From Strongylocentrotus purpuratus (taxonomy: Eukaryota; Echinodermata; Echinoidea; Camarodonta; Strongylocentrotidae), in assembly GCF_000002235.5 (NCBI RefSeq), contig NW_022145611.1, positions 8,624,242 to 8,688,241 on the forward strand: a DNA stretch of 64,000 nt. Direction: 5' to 3'. Positions 1 to 12,331 of this stretch are shown here, piece after piece. Within the stretch, counting starts at the first letter, position 1. The number at the start of each line of letters is the position of its first letter. A model generated the notes under the pieces. It searched no databases. It saw only the letters and a list, made by a program, of their open reading frames with translations, and was not told the DNA's origin. A program made the translations under genes and the position numbers.

Positions 1-249
1 CCAAATTTAAATTACCAGCCACCTCAAATACAGGCAGAATTTTTGTAGTTTTATGTTATCTAGTACTCTTTACCATCACACCAAAGTTTAATATACCTAG
101 TATATTATGTATTAAAATTAACATGAAGTTATTACAAAGTCTTCCCTTTTTTACAATAATATAACCTATGACTAATGCTTTTAATTAATATTTATTTGTT
201 CATGAAAGTAATTAAAATGAAAAATTCAATAATTTTCCAAAAAACTCTA

Positions 250-2890
250 ACCTTGTTACATTAGTAAAAAGAGAAGAGTGATTTATGAAGATTTAGAAAG
301 AAATACTGTTCATTGCAAAAGTGAAGAAAGTGAAGAAAATATGCAAGTGTTAAGAGATGTTCAAAATCAGGTTGATAAGTTTTTAATCGAAAAATGTAAA
401 GGAGCTTTCATCCGTTCCAGGGGAAAATTAGATAAAGGGGAAAAATCATCTCGTTAGTTCTTGCAGCTTGAAAAAAAAATGGTATAAAAAAGGAAATTGA
501 TTATATAGCAAAGTCAGGAAAGAAATTTGTTAAACAGGAAAAGATATTATTAGAAATTAATAATAATTACAAATATTTGTATAGTACAAAAGGTACAACC
601 GAAAAAGAAGAATATATAGATAATTTTGTTCGTAATGTTCAGTTGACAACTTTAAAAGAAAATGGGGCACTAAGCTGTGAAAGTGACGTTACGGAAAAGG
701 AATGTGCAGAAGCACTGTCTTCCATGCATTATAACAAAGCACCTGGAAGCGACGGCTTGAGTGTAGAGTTCTACAAATGTTTTTGGTCAGAGGTAAAATA
801 TTTAATAATAAATTGTTTGAATTACGGATACGGTAAACAGTGTTTGTCACCAAGTCAGAGGCAAGCTGTTTTAACATTGCTGTATAAAAAGGAAATAAAA
901 GAATTTTAGATAATTGTAGACCTATTTCCCTCTTAATCGTAGATTATAAATTATGTGCACAAGTTTTATCAAAAACGATTACAAAATGTTATGGGTGGTA
1001 TCATTTCAACGGATCAAACTGGCTTTATTAAAAAAAGGTTAGCAACAGAAAATGTCAGACTGACTCATGATGTTATTGATTATTGTTTAGATAAGAAGTT
1101 GCCTTGCATTATTATGTTTCTAGATTTCAAAAAAGCATACGAAAATGTTAACCACTCATTTTTAATACACGCTTTAAAGAAGTTTCCATTTAAGGAAGGT
1201 TTTATTAAATGGGTTTAAACTGTGTATAGTAATGCAAAGGGATAGGTGATGAATTACGAATGGAAGTCTTTCTCTATTGAGCAAGAGGTAAGACAAGGAT
1301 GCCCATTGTCTTCTTTACTTTTCGTTATTATAGCTGAATGTCTAGCAAGTAAGATCCGACAAAACAAAGATATATAAGGAATTAATTTATTAGGTTCTGT
1401 ATTGTCCAAATTAAAAGTGCCTCAATTTGCAGATGACACAACCATTTTTGTAAATAGTTCAAAATCATTGATTAAGGTTATGGAAGAGGTCAGAAATTTT
1501 GGAGCAGTGGCAGGTCCTCAAGTAAATTGGGATAAGACTTAAGTAATGAAGATCAATACAGATTATTCAAATGGAGAATGTGGGGAAAGTACTGAACAAC
1601 AAATAAAATATTTGGGAATATATATCGGGAAAAATAAAAGGAAAATGAATGTTTAATTTGGGATGAAAAAATAGAAAAAATTCAAAATATCTTGAACAAC
1701 TGGAAACAGAGAATATTAACGTTTTATGGTTAAGTGGTTGTTATTAAAGCCTTAATCGTTTCACAATTTGTTTATACGGCAACTGTAGTACCTGCTCCTA
1801 ATTTTCTTATCAAATCATTGGATAAAAGTATATATGCTTTTCTTTGGAGTTCAAAAAGAGAAAGAGTGAAATGTCTGTATAAATTAACAGTTAGATGGTG
1901 GTCTTGATATGGTAGACATGGAATCGAAATAAATTCTTTGTATTTATCTTGGTTAAGCAAATTATTGGATGAACAAACTTGTAGATGGAAATCATTATTC
2001 AGATATTGGATTGACAGAATTGGAATTTTTCCAGATATCTTACAATATAATTTGAATAAGAAAGATACGAAAATGCTGTGCATACAAAATGGATTGTCAG
2101 AGTTTTTTTCAAAATCTTCTTGTTGCATGGTCAGAATTTAAATATCGAGGTTTAGTTGAGGTAACAGAAATAGAAGAGGAGATATGGAAAAACAGTCATA
2201 TTAGATCTAAAAATTCTACATTATTGTTTTCGAAATGGTACGTAGTTGGAATTTGTAAAGTAAAGCACGCGATTACAAATGGTAGTAGGAAAGACTCAAT
2301 TTTGTTAAATAGTTGGTATTCATCAATTATTATTGAGTATTGAGTTTGAGTACACAAAATTAAAGAAATATTTCCAATGCTATTGATTAAATAAATAATA
2401 CATTCTAAAGAATGTTCAATTAAGTAGTAAACAAAAGTATTCAAATTAAATCAGAGTAGCTACAGGAGATTTTTTTGATATATCTAGTTTCAAGACAAAA
2501 TATTACTATTTATCCCCCCTGAAACAAAAACTTCAAAAACCAAATGTTACACGTTACTGGGAATATTACTTGAACTTACCTGTTCCTTTTAATAGGCAGA
2601 AAGTATTTAAATTTCAACAAATAAGAAATAATAGGATAAAGCAAGTTAATTTTAAAATATTGCATAATATATTTCCATCAAAATATAATTTAAGCAGAAA
2701 GCTGAAATTATATGCCATGATGATACATCACACTAAATCAAGGTAACCTCCAGTGCAAAGCCATTTTCATTACTGAATAATTCATCATTTTCTTTCATCA
2801 AAATTGCCAATTTCTATGATAATGTCAGACAGAACTGCTGCTTAGTGAATGGGGAAAATGAGATTGAACATTGTGTCCAAGGTAACAAAT
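250..2890 (+). mobile_element. Decayed L1/Tx1-like non-LTR retrotransposon (LINE), reverse transcriptase part
   Basis: Pieces of one LINE ORF2-type protein lie in order on the plus strand. They are a pre-RT linker with GAFIRSRGKLDKGEKSS (about 390-455), RT motifs KAPGSDGLSVEFYKCFW (about 740-790), NCRPISLL (about 912-935), STDQTGFIKKR (about 1007-1040), FLDFKKAYENVN (about 1118-1155), VRQGCPLSSLLFV (about 1290-1328), the catalytic box QFADDTTIFV (about 1425-1455) and IKYLGIYIG (about 1607-1632). A long L1/Tx1-style C-terminal region follows, ending in a residual Cys/His patch near 2840-2880. The reading frame is broken: the frame shifts near 905 and again near 985, and there are in-frame stops at about 1216 and 1374 and more beyond. 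The 5' half (endonuclease and ORF1) is absent, as in 5'-truncated copies. No poly-A tail or target duplication was identified. The element is in sense orientation opposite to the host gene. Class is confident; the clade (Tx1 versus another L1-like group) is less so. Confidence 0.88.
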
Positions 2891-3190
2891 CTGTGAATTT
2901 GATTGTGTTTTGATGATTGATTTAATTAGATACACCAGGGAAAGCTATTTATTCGTATTGTGGCTGGATCACGACAAATAACTTGCTCTAGATCTGATCT
3001 CCACTGATAATTGAACACAGGTTTAATGACTTTGTATTACCGGTAAATCATTAAACATCTGAAGGTATGATGGTGATGGAGGGGGTATTTTTAAAGTAAT
3101 AATTACAATTTGGAGATTGAAATTTGACAGTTTCTATGTAAATATTTTCAACTACGCATAGTAATAGGACAAGTAAATACAAATATTTGT

Positions 3191-3317
3191 AGGAGGCGCG
3201 ATGGCTCAGAGGTAGAACAGTGGTCTTGTAGCCAGGTGGTCCAGGGATCGAAACCAAGTCGATGCACTAGTGCCTTTTGGTAGGACATTAATCCTCATTA
3301 CCAAGTCCCTCAGGAGA
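3191..3317 (+). mobile_element. tRNA-derived SINE
   Basis: A Pol III A box (TGGCTCAGAGGTAGA, about 3202-3216) is followed by a B box-like GGGATCGAAACC (about 3244-3255), spaced as in a tRNA head. A tRNA-unrelated part (about 3258-3317) then reads into a G homopolymer. The body resembles the SINEs at 58409 and 33340 in its 'gcactagtgcc..gg..aggcattaatcctcattacc' logic. It is probably a 3'-truncated copy. Confidence 0.72.
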
Positions 3318-3337
3318 GGGGGGGGGGGGGGGGGGGG
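3318..3337. repeat. Poly-G run
   Basis: About 20 consecutive G directly after the SINE body. It is a likely site of length error in assembly. Confidence 0.9.
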
Positions 3338-3694
3338 TGTCCAGCACATCGTATATTAGACTACAAAAACATGTGGCATGTAAATCGGGCCTCATTTTTA
3401 AGCTGTTACCAGTCATATTTAGGCATTATTATATTCATATTATATGAAGGCATTCGAAGAGCTATGCTTTTCAGGGAACATTTTTTCTCTGATGTTCTTC
3501 CACACTTGCATAGTAACAATGATATTGCTAACAAATTATTTTTCACCCCTACTCAGAACTCAACCTTCTCTTTAAACTATGTTTAAACAAATCAAAATAA
3601 ATGTATGTGTATTCTTAATGCTTGTGTGACTTCAGTAATTGCAATTTTGCTGATTCCCAGACAGTATTAACCTCTCTCATATTGTTGTACATAC

Positions 3695-3794
3695 CTGCGC
3701 TGACAGTGAGTGCCTCAGCAAACTGCTCTCTCCATGAAGATGTCCCAATCATTAATGAGACATTGGTTTTCTTGATGAGCTTGTCAACGGTATT
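3695..3794 (-). CDS. SLC8A: Na+/Ca2+ exchanger (NCX) exon: end of CBD2 to linker
   Basis: This 100-bp internal exon encodes NTVDKLIKKTNVSLMIGTSS followed directly by WREQFAEALTVSAG, on the minus strand. It is nearly the same as the vertebrate NCX segment 'STVDKLIKKTNLALVVGT.SWREQF.EAITVSAG', one of the most conserved parts of the large cytosolic loop. The acceptor is a good TATCTTTCAG just above 3794 and the donor is G|GTATGT just below 3695. It starts in phase 0 and ends with one extra base (phase 1), so it fits directly onto the exon ending at 19355 (also phase 0). The exchanger extrudes Ca2+ against Na+ influx across the plasma membrane, and this segment links the regulatory Calx-beta domains to the C-terminal transmembrane block. 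Family identity is essentially certain. Which SLC8 paralogue it is cannot be decided, since an invertebrate may have only one. Confidence 0.97.
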
Positions 3795-4267
3795 CTGAAA
3801 GATATAAAAATGAGTCATTTCCAATTAATATTTCAGTCTAGCATTCTGTGTATATTTTTTAAAAGACATATAATTAGTAAATATTGTCTGTTCAGGGCCA
3901 GAATGCATTAACTCCAAGCTAAAGTACATAAGTGAATGCCTTTCTGTCTCGAATTTGATGTTGCCCTTTTTTCCACAAAAAAAAAAAAATCCTATTTTTG
4001 ATCGATAAGTACTTTCTGTTTGTTAAACTGTGTTTGTCGACATTTTTAAGAATGATGCATGAGTACATTTGACAAACATTTGTTGAATATGCAAAAGTTT
4101 GTCATAAATGATTGTTCAATGAACCAACGAGCGGAATGTAAATGTATTTTTATCGACCATTGGTTGATTTTTTTTTTTTTTTTTTTAAATCATATTGTAT
4201 TGAGGAAAAATTGTACTGCCGTATTTACTCTATATATATATATATACATGTATAGATAATGGAAATT

Positions 4268-4345
4268 AGTCTGTTTGGAGCCAGAAGGTTGTTAACTCTT
4301 ATACTTTCAAGTGCAGACTTAATGCTCTTCTGGTTCTGAACAGAT
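4268..4345. repeat. Hairpin-family element (CCAGAAGG/CCTTCTGG arms)
   Basis: The left arm is GTCTGTTTGGAGCCAGAAGG and the right arm ends TCTTCTGGTTCTGAACAGA. The two are imperfect reverse complements around a spacer of about 30 bp. It belongs to a dispersed family with about 25 recognisable copies in this window. Confidence 0.75.
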
Positions 4346-5455
4346 GAAATAATTGAGTTCTTGTGTTCACAATTGTTGTCTATTTCTGTAACATTTAGAT
4401 TATTTTTGGAAAGCTCTGATTTGCTTTTTTTTTTCTGCAGAGATACTCCAAGCACAATACGTTGTCTGTTAATATAGAACCCAGGTTTTTTGGACATCCA
4501 TTAACTGATTATGTCCTAAATAGGTCGACCGAGTAACAGAAACTCGGCACAAATCACGGCCATTGCACAATGCCTTATTTGGATGATAGAAAGAAGGGGG
4601 ATACTTGATAGATAATGCAGCTTGTACTAGTACCAACAAGCAGCACTCCACACACTATTATCAAGATGAAGATAGTGGCGCCTGGGTAAGAATTATTTAG
4701 AAGCTTGAGACCTTTCAAAGGCCATCGACTCCTTCATTGCGCAGTAATGACTCCTCAATGACTCCTTAAAGGAGTCATTTTTAACAAATAATCCCTCTTT
4801 GATACTATCTTGAATCGATGACGGCAAGACGTTGTGGCCTTTAAATATTAAATGCTCTTTATTTTCTACTAAGTGCAGTTTATTTCATATTTGTGATAAT
4901 TTTCTTTATTACATATGTAAAATATAATTTTTAGAGTATAACTTGACATTGAATGACTATAGTGAGGAGTAATTCAGGACAAAAAGCTGCTGTTATCTTA
5001 AATCAGTGACTGCATGACTGAGGTCATGATATTTTAAGCATATAAATGAGAAATGAACACTATTAAAACTTATCGTCCACAAAACAAAAAGTGCAATAGT
5101 TGGTGATGTTTATGATTTTAAAACACTCGTTTTGGTATATGTGAATGAAAATTTAGCTAATATTAAGCCTAATGGAGATAGTACATATTTTACCACCTCC
5201 ATATTGTAATGATGTGGTTCTTTTTCTATTTGATAAAACTATGATATGCAACGATTACCGGTATGCATTTTGCGTTCCTGATGCGTCTTTCTGTAACCTA
5301 CTTTAAGTAGTTCAGTACCAATATCTATGAATTTTAAGTAATCTTTGTGAACCTTGTGACTTCTCTTAAGTTTCTAATGTAAAATGAAATGTCAATTAAA
5401 TGTCAAGTAACTTTTATAGATTGCTCAGTAATGGAATGAGTGGTAAACTTAGAAA

Positions 5456-5690
5456 AAGATTCCTAAAATGCAGCCATGATGACGTAAAAGCAGGCATAAT
5501 GACGAATATTTCACTTTCTACATGCATTATTCTTAGCTACCAAGAATCCTTACAAGCTCTAACACCACAGAGAAGATTCATAAAATGCAGCCATGATGAC
5601 GTAAAAGCAGGCATAATGACGAATGTTTCACTTTCTACATGCATTATTCTTAACTACCAAGAATCCTTACAAGCTCTAACACCCCAGAGA
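5456..5690. repeat. 117-bp tandem duplication (2 copies)
   Basis: Two adjacent copies of a 117-bp unit differ at only a few positions; AAAATGCAGCCATGATGACG recurs at 5465 and 5582. Because 117 is a multiple of three, an open frame (5400-5747, plus strand) crosses both copies and gives two 39-residue repeats. The short ORF has no recognisable domain, so I treat this as a recent tandem duplication rather than a gene. Confidence 0.85.
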
Positions 5691-6760
5691 AGGGGGCTCT
5701 ATTTTTATATATTCTCCAAGCACAGCAATGCATCCTCATTAGAATGATTTACTGATACAAAACCTGCCTCGAGTTACCACTCTATCTCCCATGCTGTCAG
5801 CGCTGTGTTCCCCGACTACGCAAAAATGATACATTTACCATCCATCTTTCACTAGGAGAGCCATAAATAACCTTTTCACAGCCCAATGGTGTGTTACTAT
5901 TTGTGTGCAGTATATACTTACTCTACCCAATGGCTGCTAATGAATAATTGAGGATGACTGACTGCATTGACATCGTAAATTTGGTACTAAATATAGTGGT
6001 TATATCTATTTTTCATTTCTTCTTTAAATCAGGATGTTTTGACTAGAGAGGGTTTTTTATGATCAATCTGTTTTTTCCCACAATGTGCAATCTAAATATT
6101 TAAATGAACTGATGATCAACTTGATAAATAAGTAAATGAACTTTACTATCATTTTAACATGATACAAAAATTTACAAAATGCAAGCATCAGTATCCTTCA
6201 ATTTTGTTCTTACAAAATAATTCACACATATAATTGAGTTACCGTTTACCTCCTCTCTCCCCTTTCATGACTTAGTACATATAGTAATATCAAAGTACAT
6301 TCTCTATGGATCCTTTTTTGGGGGTCTCTATTATAGTTAATCTATCTATTTCTCAGCTTCACAAGGAGAAAAAAGACTGCTTGGGAAAGGATTATCTTGA
6401 TTATTATCTTTGTTCCTAAAGCTTTCTATCAGCCCACAAAACCCTTTTAAAAAAGAAAACTGTTAGTGTATGAATTTGTCTTTTATTCACCACGCACTCT
6501 TTTCCCCACATACTATCACATTAAAACTTTCCATGTAAACATATATGCAATTTAACACCCCTTGCTTTCCTTGCTTCCCCACTCTCCCTTCATCCATCCT
6601 CCTTCCCCTGCTCTGTCTACACATACTCTGAAGCCACACTGAAGAGTTTGTCATTCTAATATAGCATGTAAACAAGTAGACTTCAACAGTTTGGCATTTC
6701 ATCAATGTCATCTACCGGATAATGTTCTTAACACTCTTTCCATCCCAGTACACATGCACC

Positions 6761-7110
6761 CAGGGGCGGATCCATGATTTTTTAAGGGGGAAGGATCACA
6801 TTTTCAAAAGATTGAGTTGAGTTGAGGATTTAATATCCAAATGTTCAAATAAAGTAATATAACAATAATAAATGTATGTTTAATAAATATCTCAAATGAA
6901 AAGCTTTTGAGGGTTTAAAAAAATCACTGTCAACCGACCCCCTGAAAAAATGTTATCACATTGTCCAGGCTCGCTTAGGGGGGTCTACATTTTGAAAGGA
7001 GGTACAGGTATATAATTATGGGGGCACATTTTTGCGAGTATGTAAGGTATACCACACTGGGGTCTTAAAAAGGGGCTTATGTCCCTCATGCCCTCCAGGA
7101 TATGCCACTG
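6761..7110. mobile_element. Non-autonomous DNA transposon, hAT-like (350 bp)
   Basis: It begins CAGGGGCGGATCCA and ends TGGATATGCCACTG-like (written TCCAGGATATGCCACTG on the plus strand), so the ends are inverted CAG(G/T)GGC(G/A)..ATCC. The flanking 8-mers catgcacc and actgcacg share TGCAC at the same offset, consistent with an old 8-bp target duplication of the hAT type. There is no coding capacity. Confidence 0.6.
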
Positions 7111-7984
7111 ACTGCACGATGCAAATCGGTTGAGTCATGCTGAACGAGCGTGATACAATTCATGTATAAACACACTTCATGTCACAAAAATCTCTGCAAA
7201 TGTAGCTTGCATGTTTTCCATGCTCCATCTACATCTCTCTCTCACTCTCTCTCACTCACTTCCTCTCTTTCTGGCAGCACACACACAAAATCCTTTCCAT
7301 CACATTAAATCCTACCTTTGATATTTGTACAAATGGACGGTGCGGGCATACGTGTGGTGAAACTTCCTTTCATACTCACCCTACTTAATTCCCCCGCATC
7401 TCTCACCGAACATGACTTAATATTGAAATGACTCACCGACTCTCATCCACCAGCTATCTTCTCCTACATTGTTATTTTCATCATGCCTGCCCGACCCTCT
7501 AATGCACCCTCACTCATCTTCACATGTTCTGTCTTTAATAACAATCCACCAAGAAAAAGATATTCAATTTCACTTTTCATTATCGATGATGGGTGCCATG
7601 ACTGCGGGAATATTCAACCCTGATGGGTTCATTTGCGAATTCTCGAAGAGTGTTCCTTTGTATCGCTTGCGTGATTCTTCAGAGAAGGATTGCTAAGATA
7701 CACAGTGCATTCTTTACAAGTAAAGGTTTTCATGGCATATTGGTTGACATTGATGCACATCAACATGATGAATTCTCCATCAGTTCAAATGGCATGACTA
7801 TTTTAAATTCCTGACATTGTAATCTACTTGCTATTTTGTCAGTGTTATAATTTATAATCCTACCAAGATGGGATCTTGTCATACCCACTGATTAAGGAAT
7901 CATAATTTTTAAGTGATTCATTGTTACAGAGTAGTTGTACATATGACAGTATAAAATCAAGCAAATGGTTTTATGATTTAAAAA

Positions 7985-8080
7985 AACAAAAACGAAGTGA
8001 CGGTAGTGAGGAAAATCGTAACACAAAGTGAATGCAATTTTTTTTCACTACCGTCACTTCGTGAAAACAGCGACGAATTG
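7985..8080. mobile_element. Short inverted-repeat element, copy 1 of 2
   Basis: The arms CGAAGTGACGGTAGTGA and TCACTACCGTCACTTCG are perfectly complementary around a spacer of about 40 bp. The same element recurs at 44427-44523, where the arms extend further outward. Confidence 0.78.
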
Positions 8081-9511
8081 TTGGATCATCATCTACTGTA
8101 GATATGAAAATATTGTAAATTTACAGATTTTACAGATTTTTTTTACCATCATCCAACTCATTCCAATCACAGACTAATTGATATTCTCAAATATGGGGTG
8201 ATGTAATATCCAAAGTCTTTTGGAAGTGCATATATAGAGACTCGTTATCATATTTTGATATACAGGAACCGAATACTGTTATTGTTAATAACTGCGGGGC
8301 TTAATTTTCTAGATTATATACTTTCTAAAACACTAAATGGACAATTTTGTGAATGAACTTAAGACTTTGCATGCTATCTTCATGGATTTTTGATTTAAAT
8401 TAATATTTTTGTTCCAAATACATGTTGAATCACTCCTTCCATGTGAATATATGTTTGCAAATCTATATGCATGTTATGTACTTGAACACACTCTCATGGC
8501 TCAAAACAGATCATATCATACAACCCCTTTGCACATCACATCAAACAGTTTACATGAATTATGTTTTGAAACTGAATTTGGACACAGAGCCTTGGGTAAA
8601 TATGATTTATGACTTGACAGTTCTTCATGTACCTATTCATAACAGAGAACATCTGCACATAAATATATTATCTGTTCAGAGCAAGAAGGACATTAAATCT
8701 ACGCAAAAGAATATGACCTAATGCCTTTCTTATCCCTGACGAGGAACTAACTGCAATTATGGCTCTTTACAGGCAGAACACATATATTTCAATGCATTTT
8801 ATGCTTCCTTTCTCATTTTTTAAACAAACAACTCTTTTAGGGTATGAATTGTCTCTTCATCAGTTAATCAGTATTATTTGCAAGGTATTGATATTACTCT
8901 TCACATTGATGTAATCCACAATTTGAAGAGTCGATTAGTGACATATCAGCCATCATGTAATAGCTGTACTAATATTCATTTTTTTTCCTTATAACCCATC
9001 ATCTGCTGAGAACTAAAAGATGTTAATATTATTTGAGGCTATGGAAATATTGATACAACTGTACTACTTCACATAGATTAATCTGCCCAACCTAGTTTAA
9101 TAAAACATTGGGTAATCTCTGTAAAAAAAAAAGGGGGGGGAAGAGGTTAGGGCTCGGGCACATCTCTCGTACAAGTCTTTAAATTAATTGCTAAATTAAC
9201 CACTTAACGCTCTACTGGTGCTCAGCACAAGAACTGGAAACTTAATTTAAACATATCATTTCTTTGACAATGCACTTAACGTGTAAAATGTAAAAGTTAA
9301 TCATAACGGAAAGCTTACCAGACAAGTAATTTCCATTATAAACAAGTACATGATGAGGCAAATAGACTTTGTATTGAATGTGTTCACAATGAAATGGCAT
9401 GAGCCACTTACATTTTCCTTTCAGCTTTTATTTTTCCATTCCTCTTTATTACAATACTTCAAGGATGTTTATTTGATTTGGATATTTATCTTTAAGAAAT
9501 GAGGTGGAAGC

Positions 9512-9582
9512 AGAGAGAGAGAGAGAGAGGGGGGGAGAGAGAGGGAGAGAGGGAGAGAGAGGGAGAGAGAGGGAGAGAGAGA

Positions 9583-9618
<36 letters not shown>
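9512..9618. repeat. (GA)n/(GGGA)n microsatellite
   Basis: About 107 bp of GA dinucleotides with interspersed GGGA. It produces spurious Glu/Arg-rich open frames. Confidence 0.97.
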
Positions 9619-9621
<3 letters not shown>

Positions 9622-10239
9622 GCATTTACTTCTGCTGCAACTTCCCCCAGGATGGCCACAATTTACATGAAGTTGTTTTTCTCAAGTTTAATTTGCAATG
9701 GATTTCCATGATACCATTACAAAATTCACTGTCCAGTCTGTCAGCCTATTTTTTTTCTTCTTTTTGTTTATCCATTGTTCTCAAATTACCTAAATGCTCT
9801 TTCAACTGGGCAATGAGAGTGATAAAACGTGTGAAATCACCTTTCTAAAAGCACTATGTTGTGATGACCCAAATATGGCTCCATTTTTAGCACAACACGT
9901 ACATCACTCCTGGGATGGTGTGGAAAAAGATCAAAGGGAATTCTTGTTTGCTATAAATATGAGAAAAAGTGGGGCCATTTAGGAGGACAAGACTGTGTAT
10001 GTGGAGGACTTACCCAAACTAAAGACAAATCTTTACTAACAAAATCTGTGCTTTAAATTTGACCAAAGAGTTACAATTACACCCTCTATGTTTGCACATT
10101 TAAAAATAAGATACTTATTGCATCTGATCATTGGTTATACTTTGCAAATATCTACACTGACATAGTTTTTTTAAATTTCAAAAGGCAACATTCGAAACAA
10201 TAGTATTGATGTATTGTAATGTAGACTATTCTATCATAT

Positions 10240-10480
10240 ATATGGCAATCTCTCAACAAACCATGTGACTTGCTGAGTGCTAAAAGGGCATTATCTCTGC
10301 ATACATCTCCTAATGTAGCAACAGTCTCAACAGCCAAGAATCAGGCAATGTATGAGCATTTAATGCTCTGTTAGCGCTCAGCAAGTGACATGGTTTGCTG
10401 AGAGTCAGACGGCATCATCTCTACATCAAAATATAGGGGTTTAATGTCCTTTAAGCTCTCAACAAAATTAATGACATATC
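10240..10480. repeat. Two adjacent hairpin-family copies
   Basis: Motifs TTGCTGAG(T/A)G..AAAAGGGCA and the inverse ..GTTAGCGCTCAGCAA occur twice within about 240 bp (for example near 10273 and 10395). They are diverged members of the same hairpin family as 4268-4345. Confidence 0.55.
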
Positions 10481-12206
10481 CTTCAAACCTGGTAAGAAGG
10501 GTCAATGCTTTACAGGCCAGGTAAGAGTGTCAAGTCTCACACACTCATTCATCAAATTGCAAAGTTCATCCACTATTGCGAAACCATGAAGATTAGAACA
10601 GAATCTTGCAAGTGAGAACCGAAAAGCTTGAGCAATTACTCAGAGTGTACCACTTAAACTTGGCAAGCCCACTCAGAACTGCAAGTTCGGTGCATCCTTA
10701 ATTCTGGACCTCTTCCATCTGTAGCAGTATTTAGCCTACATTCCAGGTGGAAATGTTTTTCCTTGATCTCATCAAAAGATTATTAGACCAAAAGAGCTAT
10801 CAAAAAGGTTGCTTATGAAAAGGGAGGTAGGCCTATAATGGCTCAGTGAAAGAACAGAGTGGAAAAAACTTTGAACAGAGACTTCAAAAATCAATGAAAG
10901 CATAATTCATTTTTTTCTGGTGGTGTGTGTAAATGTAATGAAAAAGAAAGAAATAGAGGAATTATTCTATACTCCAGAATCAACACAGCTTCATTAAGAG
11001 CTCAAAAATCACTCTGCCTTGAAGACAGTCTACCATTGATATTGACTGCCTGTTTCAAGAGGGACTGCTAGTGCAATGAGAGACCACCAGATTGTGGATG
11101 AAGGCTACTAAAAATCAATGCTTGCATGGATGATGAAGGGGTCTTTGAACTTAGCAAGGGGAAAGGATTAGTAGAAGAGGCACTACCTGGAAAAGTTGTT
11201 ACCCTGAAGATGGATTCTTTCCATGCAAAGCAGGTCAGGAGTTCACATCCTAGGATTTCTAATACATCTAGAGCAAAGTAGAGTTGAGGTGTACTTATTG
11301 GCGTTTTCTAAACTGATTTGTACCAAAATACTTTGTTTAGCTGTTTAAGGGGTTAGGTTCGACTAGCGCATGTGCTATTATCTGGCCCCTTTTACCTACT
11401 AATAGTTTCTCTTCTTGTATATGTAAAATCATTTTATGAAATGTATTGCTGTTGGTAAATAAACCAAATCAATCAATATTAAGGTTACTGTGTTCTCAGT
11501 TCATCATATTCCAGAGAAAATTGAAAGACTCATATTTACCTCATGACATGCTCCATACCAACTCTTTAACAGAGTATAGATTAATTTTTATGGTTGAATG
11601 CATGGGTCCTGGCTTTAAAATCAAAATTTGGGTGATTGAGAGGTGAATCTCTTTTTGGGGGCACCATATAAAATTGATCTCTAACACAGTTTCAAGCATT
11701 GGCTGCTTTTCAGATGGTTATATCTCAGGAGATAAATTTATTTTTACACTAAAACCAGTATCATTAAAAAGTAAGTTTCAAATACATGTACATAACATTT
11801 TACACATCTTGATGTGGCTATATTCTTCATGGCAGAACCAATATTTCCTCTTGTTTTAGAAGAAAAGTAACATATTTTTAACATGTTCTGAGCGTTTGAT
11901 CACACATAAAAATAATAATGTAGCAGGGAATAATTTTCCTGGTATCGCATCGCAATTTGCTATGCATTTTTGCATGACTGCTATACAAAATATCTTTTGT
12001 GTAGCAGTTTTCTTTCATAGAAATGTACAGAATTTCATTTGATTATTTATCCATCGGCTGAAATTGCTAATCAAAAAATTTAGGACAAATTATTCCCTGA
12101 ATGTAGGAACAAAAAACATAAAATATTAAATATTGATTTCTTCAATCCATGTATGAAATGTGCAATTTGTCATCTTTAATGGGGAAAAAAAGCAAAATTG
12201 ATTCAT

Positions 12207-12331
12207 CAGGGCCCCATTTCATAAAACTTTTATATGCTATTGAAATCCTTGCTTCTGATCGGTTATCAGCAGATTTGTCACTGATTTTTGTCATTTGTCA
12301 TCGAAAAAAGTCTTTGTGAAACTGCTCCCTG
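12207..12331. mobile_element. MITE with CAGGG...CCCTG ends
   Basis: It starts CAGGGCCCCATTTCATAAAA and ends CTTTGTGAAACTGCTCCCTG. The ends are inverted repeats of the 'GTTTCACAAAG' type common in invertebrate deuterostome genomes, which I recall as hAT-like. It has no coding potential, and the target duplication is unclear. Confidence 0.6.

Larger units (their letters stand above)
1..3694 (-). other. NCX intron after the 3695-3794 exon, window edge
   Basis: This stretch lies downstream of the last visible exchanger exon on the minus strand and carries no further exchanger exon that I can see. Positions 1-250 are plain AT-rich DNA. The rest is mostly a plus-strand LINE remnant (about 250-2890) followed by a SINE (3191-3317) and a G run. 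The next coding exon of the gene, which should carry the acidic linker and the C-terminal membrane block, is expected below position 1. Confidence 0.7.

Noticed and set aside
3051-3257. Minus-strand ORF covering the SINE head
   Set aside because: It is the antisense translation of a tRNA-derived SINE.
3191-3270. A genuine tRNA gene
   Set aside because: A and B boxes are present, but no cloverleaf with paired acceptor stem could be drawn, and a SINE body follows.
7469-7814. Overlapping plus-strand ORFs of 75 and 63 codons
   Set aside because: No family resemblance and no splice or promoter context. This length is expected by chance in the window.
9499-9848. Glu/Arg-rich open frames over the GA tract
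   Set aside because: They are produced by dinucleotide repeats, have no domain beyond the tract and no splice support.
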